Part shown: one piece after another, positions 57,667 through 64,000 of the stretch
Layout: each line of letters opens with the position of its first letter
Position numbering within the stretch: position 1 is the first letter of the stretch
NCBI RefSeq assembly: GCF_000010785.1
Contig: NC_013799.1
Span: 992,001 to 1,056,000, forward strand
Direction of reading: 5' to 3'
Length of the DNA stretch: 64,000 bases
From: Hydrogenobacter thermophilus TK-6
Lineage (GTDB): Bacteria > Aquificota > Aquificia > Aquificales > Aquificaceae
Notes under the pieces: generated by a model
What the model was told of the DNA's origin: nothing
The model's database searches: none
The model's input: only the letters and a program-made list of their open reading frames with translations
Translations under genes and position numbers: made by a program

Positions 57667-59520
57667 TCATGGTCTCACTCCGATAAAAAGTATGTAAAAC
57701 AGAAAGCAAAGAGCTAAAGTCAAAAATATGTAACTTATGTAAAGGTTTATGTTACCCGTCTGAAGGAACTTTCTTACATAGTTTGAAGCTTCTATCACAG
57801 AATAGACTAATGGTTTGTACACCCTGTCTTCAAAAACATCTTTAAGCTCTTCTTTATAGAGTACACTTCTCCTGAAATACTTTTTAACATCTTCATCAAA
57901 GCTCACCTCTGATAATGAGGAGTAAAACATAGAAAATAGTCTCCTTATGCTGTAAGTTTGAGACATGACAGTTGCCTGTGCCGAAGGATTTTCCTCATCT
58001 AAGCCGCACATCCATGTCTCATATACTCTAATATTCTTAGTTCTAAGGAAATAGAAAGCAATTAGGAGAGTTAGAAACAGGATTAAGGAAAAAGAAAGGG
58101 GTGTGTAAGACAAATCTTTTAGATAAAGTGGATAATTGTATGGGTATAATCTGGACAGAAAGTAGGGATATGTACCCACGAGGATGGAAAATACAACAGG
58201 AATGCTTATACTCAACAGTTCAAGAGGGTTTGGCTTGTCTGTTGCTTTTGTACCTCTGGATTTCCCCAAGAACACAAGCCCAAGAAACTTGACAAAAGTA
58301 GCTCCTATAAAAACGCCAGAAAGGGCAAGGACTGCAATAAGGAGAACAAAAGCATGACTCATCATATCTCCCTTCACTTGAAGTGCTGAGAAGAGAGCTT
58401 TGTAGAGAAGAAGCTCACTGAGGAACATGTTAGAGGGTGGTAGGGCTGACATATAAAGAGAGGCTACAAGAATAAGAAGAAAAAGTCCAGGACTTACTTT
58501 ATATAAGCCACCGAGTTTATTCATACTATACTCATGTGTCATCTTTACCACAATGCCCGCACCCATAAAAAGGGAACTTTTTAAAAGAGAATGATTCAAA
58601 AGATGCAAAAGCACAAAGGATACAGCCAAAGAGTATATAGGTTGAAGCTGTTTCTGCAAAGCAAAATAGGCCACACCCATGCCTATGGTAATGGCGCCCA
58701 CATTCTCTATGCTTGAATAGGCAAGGAATCTTTTAATATCCTTATCGATAAAGGCGTAAAGAGCACCATAAAAAAGAGAGAGGCTTCCTAAGAAGATGAG
58801 TAAGAAGCTTATGAATGCATACTGTTGGGATGAGAAATCAAAGAGAAATTTAAACATACCATAAATAGCCACATTTAGCATAACACCCGACATAAGAGCG
58901 GACACATTAGAAGGTGCTATAGGATGAGCGTGAGGAAGCCACACATGAAAGGGAACTATACCCGCCTTCACAAAAAAACCTGTAAGGGCGAGGAAAAGTG
59001 TAAGCGCATCTGCCATCCCCTTAAAACTATCAAAGCTAAAAGATGCAGTTTTTGCATAAAGCAAGAAAAAGGCAAGGATTATAAAAGCTGTTCCCAAATG
59101 AGTCATAAAAAGGTAAAGAAAGCCAGCCTTTAGAACTTCTTCTTTCTCTTCACTGATAACTAACAGGAAGGAAGATAGAGACATAAGCTCCCAAAAAAAC
59201 AGAAAGCTTATAACATCGTTACTGAAGATGGTAAAAAACATGGATAGCATGAACACGGAAAGAAATAAGAAAAAGTGAGGTTTATCTTGGAACGCCTTCC
59301 CATAAGACAGCGTGTATAAAGAGATGTAAAAGGATACAAAAAGAAGTATGCAGGAAAAGTAAAGAGGGATGCTTTCAAGCCTGAAGGAGAAGGATAAAAA
59401 GCCAAGAGGTACTGTAAAGTAATTGGGGAGGGTAAGTATGAAAAGCAGCATAAGCAGTGAGGTAAATAAAGGGCTATAAATAAGAACAGACAATATCTTC
59501 TTAGGTAAGCTTTCTTCCAT
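57667..59520 (-). CDS. HyfB/HycC-type antiporter-like membrane subunit
   Basis: A 617-residue polytopic protein of the NuoL/HyfB class: FVKAGIVPFHVWLPHAHPIAP, SNVSALMSGVMLNVAIYG, KRFLAYSSIENVG and LNHSLLKSSLFMGAG. First gene of the minus-strand half of the complex. I chose the ATG at 59520 (MEESLPKK), six codons inside the open frame. A divergent extended -10 lies just ahead, so the message may be nearly leaderless. Confidence 0.85.
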   Translation of the reverse strand: MEESLPKKILSVLIYSPLFTSLLMLLFILTLPNYFTVPLGFLSFSFRLESIPLYFSCILLFVSFYISLYTLSYGKAFQDKPHFFLFLSVFMLSMFFTIFSNDVISFLFFWELMSLSSFLLVISEEKEEVLKAGFLYLFMTHLGTAFIILAFFLLYAKTASFSFDSFKGMADALTLFLALTGFFVKAGIVPFHVWLPHAHPIAPSNVSALMSGVMLNVAIYGMFKFLFDFSSQQYAFISFLLIFLGSLSLFYGALYAFIDKDIKRFLAYSSIENVGAITIGMGVAYFALQKQLQPIYSLAVSFVLLHLLNHSLLKSSLFMGAGIVVKMTHEYSMNKLGGLYKVSPGLFLLILVASLYMSALPPSNMFLSELLLYKALFSALQVKGDMMSHAFVLLIAVLALSGVFIGATFVKFLGLVFLGKSRGTKATDKPNPLELLSISIPVVFSILVGTYPYFLSRLYPYNYPLYLKDLSYTPLSFSLILFLTLLIAFYFLRTKNIRVYETWMCGLDEENPSAQATVMSQTYSIRRLFSMFYSSLSEVSFDEDVKKYFRRSVLYKEELKDVFEDRVYKPLVYSVIEASNYVRKFLQTGNINLYISYIFLTLALCFLFYILFIGVRP

Positions 59521-59528
59521 TTTTTTAT

Positions 59529-59554
59529 ATTGTACCACAAAATCGTGCTAAAAT
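59529..59554. promoter_or_regulatory. Overlapping divergent promoters between the two halves of the complex
   Basis: On the plus strand TGCTAAAAT (59546-59554), on the minus strand TGGTACAAT (59529-59537): two extended -10 elements facing apart within 26 bases. Each lies 8-12 bases from its start codon, which implies leaderless or very short 5' ends. There is no clear -35. Confidence 0.5.
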
Positions 59555-59565
59555 AGTTTTGAAAA

Positions 59566-61050
59566 ATGTATCTGGAGGAAGAGATATCCGAGACGGAAAT
59601 TTATGGCAAGGTTGAAAGCATTATAAAAAAAGGTGGATATCTGCTTAGCATAGTTTGTAGCGACGAGAGGGCTTTAGGAGAAGATTTTGTTATAAGATAC
59701 TTCTTCAGGGAGGAGGGAATTAAGGTTTTGAAACTTTGCGTAGGAACTAAATTTCCATCCATAACTTCTTTATGCCCAGCTGCTAAAAACTACGAGAGGG
59801 AAATAAGGGATATGTTTGGATTGGTGCCAGAAGGACATCCTGACAGTAGGAGTCTTATGCTATATCCAGAGAACTGGGACCCCTCCATACACCCTCTACG
59901 GAAGGATTACGATGGTAAAAAACCTGAGTTTAAGAAATACGGCATATATAGATATAAAGAGGTTTTTGGTGAAGGCATTAACAAAGTTCTCGTAGGTCCT
60001 ATACATGCAGGTATCATCGAGCCAGGACACTTTAGATTTTCCCTCGCTGGCGAAGCCATACTACAGCTGGAGATAAGACACTTTTGGAAACACAGAGGTG
60101 TAGAAAAGGTATGTGAGGGGAAAAATCCAGAAGAGGCCCTTAGGATAGTCAGCCGTATATCTGGGGACAACGCGGTCAATATATCCCTCGCATACTTGAA
60201 TGCGGTGGAAACCCTTTTGGGTATAAAGCTTTCCCAAAGAGTGAGTTATCTAAGATGTGTCCTTGCAGAGCTTGAAAGAATCTGGAACCATGTTAGGGAT
60301 TTAGGTTGGCTATTTATGGACATAGGCTTTCCTCTACCAGCCCAGCACTTATTTTCCATTCAAGAACAGCTTATGAGATTGAACAAGGTAATTACTGGAC
60401 ACAGGTTTATGTTTGACGCCTTCTCTATAGGTGGTGTGAATGTAAAAATAGAAGATGAAGAGAAGAGATTGATAGATAAAATGCTTACACTGGTGGAGAA
60501 AGAAACAAAAGAGGTTGAAAGGTTTGCCATAGAAACACCATCGGTTAGAGATAGATTTGAAACAACCGGTAGGATTTTCAGAAAAACGGCGATGGAATTA
60601 TCTTTGTGTGGAGTTTGTGCCAGAGCATCAGGCTTAAAAAGGGACACAAGAGTGGAGTTACCCTATTTAGCGTACAAAGATTTTGATGTAAATGTACCTA
60701 TAAGCGAGCAAGGTGATGTTATGGCAAGGTTTATGATAAGGGTTGAGGAAATTTACCAATCGGTAAATCTTATAAGAGGCTTTTTAGAAAATCTTCCCAA
60801 TGATAATGCAGAGAAGCAAAACTTACTTTTTCCTTACTCATGGAGTGTGGGCAACGCTGAAACCCCAAGAGGTAATGCCTTTTTCTTTGTGATGCTTGAT
60901 GAGAAAGGTAATATATACAGGTTAAAGTACACAGACCCATCTTTTAGAAATTGGCCTGCTATACAGTATGCAGTTCTTGGGGATATAATAGCAGACTTTC
61001 CTCTTGTAAATAAAAGTATGAACCTCTCTTATTCGGGGAACGATCTTTAA
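59566..61050 (+). CDS. Large subunit of an energy-converting hydrogenase-related complex (NuoCD-like)
   Basis: A 494-residue HycE/HyfG-like fused protein: an N-terminal NuoC-like part (AAKNYEREIRDMFGLVPEGHP, the HPLRKDY motif) and a NuoD/hydrogenase-large-type part (GPIHAGIIEPGHF, LRCVLAELERIWNHVRDLG). The nickel ligands are gone: the first CxxC of HycE is replaced (SRISGDNAVN) and the C-terminal DPCxxC reads NLSYSGND. So it cannot carry a NiFe centre. It resembles the Ehr complexes, of unknown electron donor. The ATG at 59566 lacks a ribosome site. Start and promoter nearly coincide. Confidence 0.88.
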   Translation: MYLEEEISETEIYGKVESIIKKGGYLLSIVCSDERALGEDFVIRYFFREEGIKVLKLCVGTKFPSITSLCPAAKNYEREIRDMFGLVPEGHPDSRSLMLYPENWDPSIHPLRKDYDGKKPEFKKYGIYRYKEVFGEGINKVLVGPIHAGIIEPGHFRFSLAGEAILQLEIRHFWKHRGVEKVCEGKNPEEALRIVSRISGDNAVNISLAYLNAVETLLGIKLSQRVSYLRCVLAELERIWNHVRDLGWLFMDIGFPLPAQHLFSIQEQLMRLNKVITGHRFMFDAFSIGGVNVKIEDEEKRLIDKMLTLVEKETKEVERFAIETPSVRDRFETTGRIFRKTAMELSLCGVCARASGLKRDTRVELPYLAYKDFDVNVPISEQGDVMARFMIRVEEIYQSVNLIRGFLENLPNDNAEKQNLLFPYSWSVGNAETPRGNAFFFVMLDEKGNIYRLKYTDPSFRNWPAIQYAVLGDIIADFPLVNKSMNLSYSGNDL

Positions 61051-61061
61051 GGAGGTGAAGC

Positions 61062-61529
61062 GTGTTTTTTCTTTTGAAAAGATCCTTCCGGGTGAAGACA
61101 GAAGATTTAAAGGTGAAACATAAAAAGGTCATTAGTCTATTTATAAGAGAAGTGGATACAGGTTCGTGTAATGCTTGCGAGATTGAAGTAGCAAATCTTA
61201 ACAACCCATACTACGATGTAGAAAGATTTGGCATAAAGTTTGTCGCCTCACCCAAACATGCCGATGTTTTGCTCATAACAGGATGCGTTACAAGAAACAT
61301 GTTGATACCTATGATAAAAGCTTATGAAAATGCTCCCGCTCCGAAGTTTGTATTGACCGTTGGGGACTGCACCGCTGAATGCCCCTACTTCAAAGATTCT
61401 TACGCAGTAGAGGGTCCTGTATCAAAACACTTGCCTGTACATGTACATGTACCAGGCTGTCCTCCTGAACCAGCACAGGTAATAGAAGGTCTTTTAAAGC
61501 TGAGTCATTTTGCAGATAAAGACTTATAA
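61062..61529 (+). CDS. HyfI/NuoB-type small subunit
   Basis: A 155-residue NuoB/HycG-like protein with the N2-type cluster cysteines: GSCNACEIEV, TGCVTRN, VGDCTAECP and VPGCPPEPAQ. It connects the electron chain with the large subunit. Starts at a GTG after GGAGGTGAAGC. It ends 3 bases before the tRNA-Val. No flavin or [4Fe-4S] polyferredoxin subunit (HyfA/HycB) gene is present nearby. Confidence 0.85.
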   Translation: MFFLLKRSFRVKTEDLKVKHKKVISLFIREVDTGSCNACEIEVANLNNPYYDVERFGIKFVASPKHADVLLITGCVTRNMLIPMIKAYENAPAPKFVLTVGDCTAECPYFKDSYAVEGPVSKHLPVHVHVPGCPPEPAQVIEGLLKLSHFADKDL

Positions 61530-61531
61530 AA

Positions 61532-61603
61532 TGGGCGATGGAGGACTTGAACCTCCGACCTCCATCGTGTGAGGATGGCGCTCTACCTCTGAGCTAATCG
61601 CCC
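61532..61603 (-). tRNA. tRNA-Val (anticodon CAC)
   Basis: Minus strand: acceptor GGGCGAT pairing with ATCGCCC, D-arm TAGCTCAGAGGTAGAGC, anticodon loop CTCACAC with CAC in the anticodon (valine GTG), T-arm GGAGGTTCAAGTCCTCC. Discriminator A; CCA is not encoded. Confidence 0.95.
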
Positions 61604-61641
61604 TCAATGGTATTATTATACAAAAGGTGAGGGAAAAGTGT

Positions 61642-62160
61642 ATGCCTGTTTGCTACATTTCCTTTGGAAGCAATTGGGGAGATAGAGTGCAGAACATACT
61701 AAAAGCTATCTCTTTAGTGGCAAATTTGGGAAATCTGGAGGCTGTATCCACTGTATATGAGAGTCTGCCATGGGGTATAGAAAACCAGCCACCTTTCTTA
61801 AATGGCGTTCTAAAGTTAAATACCAACCTTGGGCCTATAAGACTTCTGAAGGAGCTAAAGGAGATAGAAAGGTACATAGGAAGAAAGGAACGCTACAGAT
61901 GGGGTCCCAGAGAGATTGATTTGGATATTTTACTTTACGATGGCTATATTTTAATGCTCAGTTTTTTAAGGATACCCCATCCGTATATGCTGGAGAGGGA
62001 CTTTGTACTTTTCCCTCTCCTTGAGCTGGACGAAAACCTCATTCACCCCACTTTAGGACAGCCCATAAAGCTCTTTGCCCAAAGTCTTAAAAACAACCTC
62101 AAACCCTACGCCTGTATCACTTCTTACTTTTTACATACTGCTCCCAATTCTCGGGTGTAA
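61642..62160 (+). CDS. folK: Hydroxymethyldihydropterin pyrophosphokinase
   Basis: FolK transfers pyrophosphate from ATP to 6-hydroxymethyl-7,8-dihydropterin in folate synthesis. It is 172 residues from the ATG at 61642 (a GTG at 61627 would add five). Marks: CYISFGSNWGDRVQNILKAI, VYESLPWG, PPFLNGVLKL, ERYRWGPREIDLDILLYDG and RIPHPYMLERDFVLFPLLEL. The 3' end overlaps the nifS-like gene on the other strand by 44 bases. Confidence 0.94.
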   Translation: MPVCYISFGSNWGDRVQNILKAISLVANLGNLEAVSTVYESLPWGIENQPPFLNGVLKLNTNLGPIRLLKELKEIERYIGRKERYRWGPREIDLDILLYDGYILMLSFLRIPHPYMLERDFVLFPLLELDENLIHPTLGQPIKLFAQSLKNNLKPYACITSYFLHTAPNSRV

Positions 62161-63337
62161 AGGGTGAGATCTGTCTAAGAAGCTTTATAATCTTGGGAAA
62201 TTCTTCTATTACATAGTCCACATCCTCTTCCGTATTGTCCCTGCCAAAGCTAAAAACCAGCGATCCGTTGGCTACCTCCTTTGGCACACCTACTGCAAAA
62301 AGTACATGCGATTGCTTGAGTGCCAAAGAGACGCAAGCGGAACCTGAAGCGGTTTCTATACCCATAAGGTCAAGTCTTAAAAGCATAGCCTCGCCTTCAA
62401 TCAAATGCACTATCAGAGATAGGTGATGTGGAAGCCTTTGAGTTGGATGTCCCGTAAATTCAATGTAATCAAGCCTTTCTTCAAGAGCTTTTCTTAACTT
62501 ATCCCTGTAATGGGAAAGTCTTGTCATCCTATCCTGGAGTTCCTTCATGGTTAGCTCTGCGGCGGCACCAAAGCCTACTATACCTGGTACGTTTTCCGTA
62601 CCGGCCCTTACACCTCTTTCCTGCGTACCACCTTCTATTAAGGGTCTTATTTTCACTCCCTTTCTTGTCCACAGAGCACCCACGCCCTTGGGTCCATACA
62701 TGAGGTGTGCGGTAAAAGATGCAGCATCCACACCCCAGTCCTTTACATCTACAGGATAATGTCCGAGCGTTGGTGCGGCATCCGTATGGAATATAACTTT
62801 GGGATTCTTAGACTTTGCTGCCTGAACAAGACTCTTTATATCCTGAACAGTGCCTATCTCTCTGTTGGAGTGGCCTATACTCACAAGGACTGTGTCTGTC
62901 CTTACTGCCTCGCTTACCTGATCCGGATGTATGAGACCGTATCTATCTGGCTTTAGGTAGGTAACTTCCCAGCCCTTTCTCTCTAAGGTTTTTAGAGGGT
63001 GCAAAACTGAGTGGTGCTCTATCTCGGTGGATACTATGTGTCTGCCCTTCTTTTCGTAAGCTTCCGCTATTCCCTTTATTGCCAAGTTGTTGGCTTCTAT
63101 ACCACCCGAGGTGAAAACTATTTCTTCAGGGCTATTGGCATTTATGAGCGTTGCTATCTTTTCCCTCGCAGAGTTTATAGCTTTTTTGGTGACCTGACCA
63201 AAGCTGTGAAGGGATGTGGGATTTCCAAAATGCTCTCTAAAGTAAGGAAGCATAGCCTCCAGAACTTCCTGTGCAACAGGTGTGGTAGCAATGTGGTCAA
63301 GATAAACTACCCTCTGACCTACCTTTTTTATAAACAT
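62117..63337 (-). CDS. NifS/IscS-like protein lacking the PLP lysine
   Basis: A 406-residue cysteine-desulfurase homologue: VVYLDHIATTPVAQEV, SGGIEANNLAIKGIA, IEHHSVLHPLKTLERKG and the C-terminal GSACVSLAL with the reactive-loop Cys. The PLP lysine is absent: where IscS has SFSGHKIYGPKG, this has SFTAHLMYGPKG, with Lys to Leu; HVDATQ reads HTDAAP. So the normal reaction seems ruled out, although the Cys and the substrate-binding parts (IEGGTQERGVRAGTEN) are intact. The gene next to it encodes an Mrp Fe-S carrier, which supports a role in Fe-S work, such as sulfur binding or a cluster scaffold. Confidence 0.85.
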   Translation of the reverse strand: MFIKKVGQRVVYLDHIATTPVAQEVLEAMLPYFREHFGNPTSLHSFGQVTKKAINSAREKIATLINANSPEEIVFTSGGIEANNLAIKGIAEAYEKKGRHIVSTEIEHHSVLHPLKTLERKGWEVTYLKPDRYGLIHPDQVSEAVRTDTVLVSIGHSNREIGTVQDIKSLVQAAKSKNPKVIFHTDAAPTLGHYPVDVKDWGVDAASFTAHLMYGPKGVGALWTRKGVKIRPLIEGGTQERGVRAGTENVPGIVGFGAAAELTMKELQDRMTRLSHYRDKLRKALEERLDYIEFTGHPTQRLPHHLSLIVHLIEGEAMLLRLDLMGIETASGSACVSLALKQSHVLFAVGVPKEVANGSLVFSFGRDNTEEDVDYVIEEFPKIIKLLRQISPFTPENWEQYVKSKK

Positions 63338-63340
63338 GCT

Positions 63341-64000
63341 TTACCTCCTTAAAATTCTCTCTGAAACAAGCTTTGCTATGGCATAAAAAGCTTTGGAAAC
63401 TTCTGACTCAGGATTGGTAAGAGTAATAGGCATACCTGTATCGGATGTTTCTGCCACCTGTGGGTCCATGGGTATAGAGCCAAGAACCTGCAGCTGGTAC
63501 GCTCTGACAAACTCCAAAACCTTACCCTTACCAAAAACATAGTATTTGTTGCCGCTTTCTGGACAGATAAAGTAAGCCATGTTTTCTATAACACCAAGCA
63601 CCGGCACATTTACCTCCTTAAACATGGCTGTTGCCTTTTTCACATCAGCCAGAGCTACATCCTGAGGTGTGGTAACTACTATGGCTCCCGTCATATCCAC
63701 ATTCTGGGCAAGCGTCAATTGTACATCTCCTGTTCCCGGAGGAAGGTCAAGAACAAGATAGTCAAGGTTTCCCCAGTTTACATCAAAGAGAAATTGCGTA
63801 AGAGCTTTCATGAGCATGGGACCTCTCCAGATAACGGGCGTGTCTTCCGAAGGCAATAGAAAGCCTATGGAGAGTATCTTTATACCGTATTTTTCTATGG
63901 GTATTAGCCTGTTTCTTTCATCTACATGTACTCTCTCACCTTTTACACCAAAGAGGGTGGGGATGCTGGGACCGTATATATCCGCATCCAGAAGACCAAC
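63341..64000 (-). CDS. Mrp/ApbC-type Fe-S cluster carrier ATPase, 5' end outside the window
   Basis: The C-terminal 219 residues of an Mrp/NBP35 P-loop ATPase: LLDADIYGPSIPTLFG, DTPVIWRGPMLMKALTQFL, DYLVLDLPPGTGDVQLTL, NMAYFICPESGNKYYVFG and GSIPMDPQVAE. The frame is open to the right edge; the Walker A loop lies outside. Such proteins carry and deliver Fe-S clusters. An internal Met at 63856 is not the start. It lies 3 bases before the nifS-like start and is probably in the same operon. Confidence 0.9.
   Translation of the reverse strand, partial: VGLLDADIYGPSIPTLFGVKGERVHVDERNRLIPIEKYGIKILSIGFLLPSEDTPVIWRGPMLMKALTQFLFDVNWGNLDYLVLDLPPGTGDVQLTLAQNVDMTGAIVVTTPQDVALADVKKATAMFKEVNVPVLGVIENMAYFICPESGNKYYVFGKGKVLEFVRAYQLQVLGSIPMDPQVAETSDTGMPITLTNPESEVSKAFYAIAKLVSERILRR

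Noticed and set aside
54647-61529. A functional group 4 [NiFe] hydrogenase or formate hydrogenlyase
   Set aside because: The large subunit lacks all four Ni-ligand cysteines, and no hydrogenase maturation genes or formate dehydrogenase are near.

Overview
The window looks like a chromosome segment of a thermophilic, hydrogen-oxidising, reverse-TCA bacterium of the Aquificaceae, closest in gene content to Hydrogenobacter or Thermocrinis. The clues are: a 289-residue leucyl-tRNA synthetase beta subunit (the split LeuRS known from Aquifex); both types of 2-oxoglutarate:ferredoxin oxidoreductase side by side (two-subunit korAB and five-subunit forDABGE, as in H. thermophilus); and very compact gene packing with many ATGA overlaps. 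The genus is inferred from gene content, not from a search.

Layout. 1-4.6 kb: ABC exporter end, lpxI-folE, leuS beta, DUF29, a small membrane protein and a pentapeptide-repeat protein. 4.6-11.2 kb: divergent korAB and forDABGE, a key CO2-fixing step of the reverse TCA cycle. 11.2-18.1 kb: an inorganic carbon uptake operon (small protein, COG0523 GTPase, dabB, dabA, PII-like gene) ending against an antisense tRNA-Leu. 18.1-20.1 kb: dihaem peroxidase and aldo/keto reductase. 20.2-28.6 kb: a long minus-strand run: globin, two NifI-like PII proteins, cyanase, nitrate transporter, nitrate reductase, hemD, cobA (sirohaem supply), queH and an SdhB/FrdB-type subunit. It faces a plus-strand nitrite reductase (28.8-31.7 kb); both have sigma-54 promoters. 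31.7-33.0 kb: two exported proteins and a decayed copy of the nitrite reductase 3' end.

33.1-52.6 kb is a molybdenum nif region: nifI1-nifI2-nifT-nifB-fdxN-nifW-nifZ-mop (+); DUF683-fdxB-ferredoxin (-); moaD-like, ferredoxin, aldehyde:ferredoxin oxidoreductase, nifS-like, nifV (-); nifA (+); nifH-nifD-nifK-crp-DUF269-degT-like-nifE-nifN-nifX (+). Five sigma-54 promoters here, and TGT-N10-ACA sites at most of them, tie the units into one NifA regulon. The oddities are concentrated here. nifD, nifB and a Crp/Fnr gene are frameshifted. nifK is split in two at a domain boundary, with a good ribosome site before the second half. The NifS-like, DegT-like and NifV-like proteins each lack a residue normally needed for catalysis, and the MoaD-like protein lacks its terminal Gly-Gly.

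52.6-64 kb: LolA-like and cupredoxin-like exported proteins, small unknown genes, a six-gene membrane complex of the group 4 hydrogenase family whose large subunit has lost its nickel ligands, a tRNA-Val, folK, a second NifS-like protein also without the PLP lysine, and the end of an Mrp-type Fe-S carrier.

Together the genes cover CO2 concentration and fixation, assimilation of nitrate, nitrite, cyanate and N2, and probably low-potential electron supply. I found no CRISPR array, insertion sequence, rRNA or prophage, and no gene-free stretch over 300 bases.
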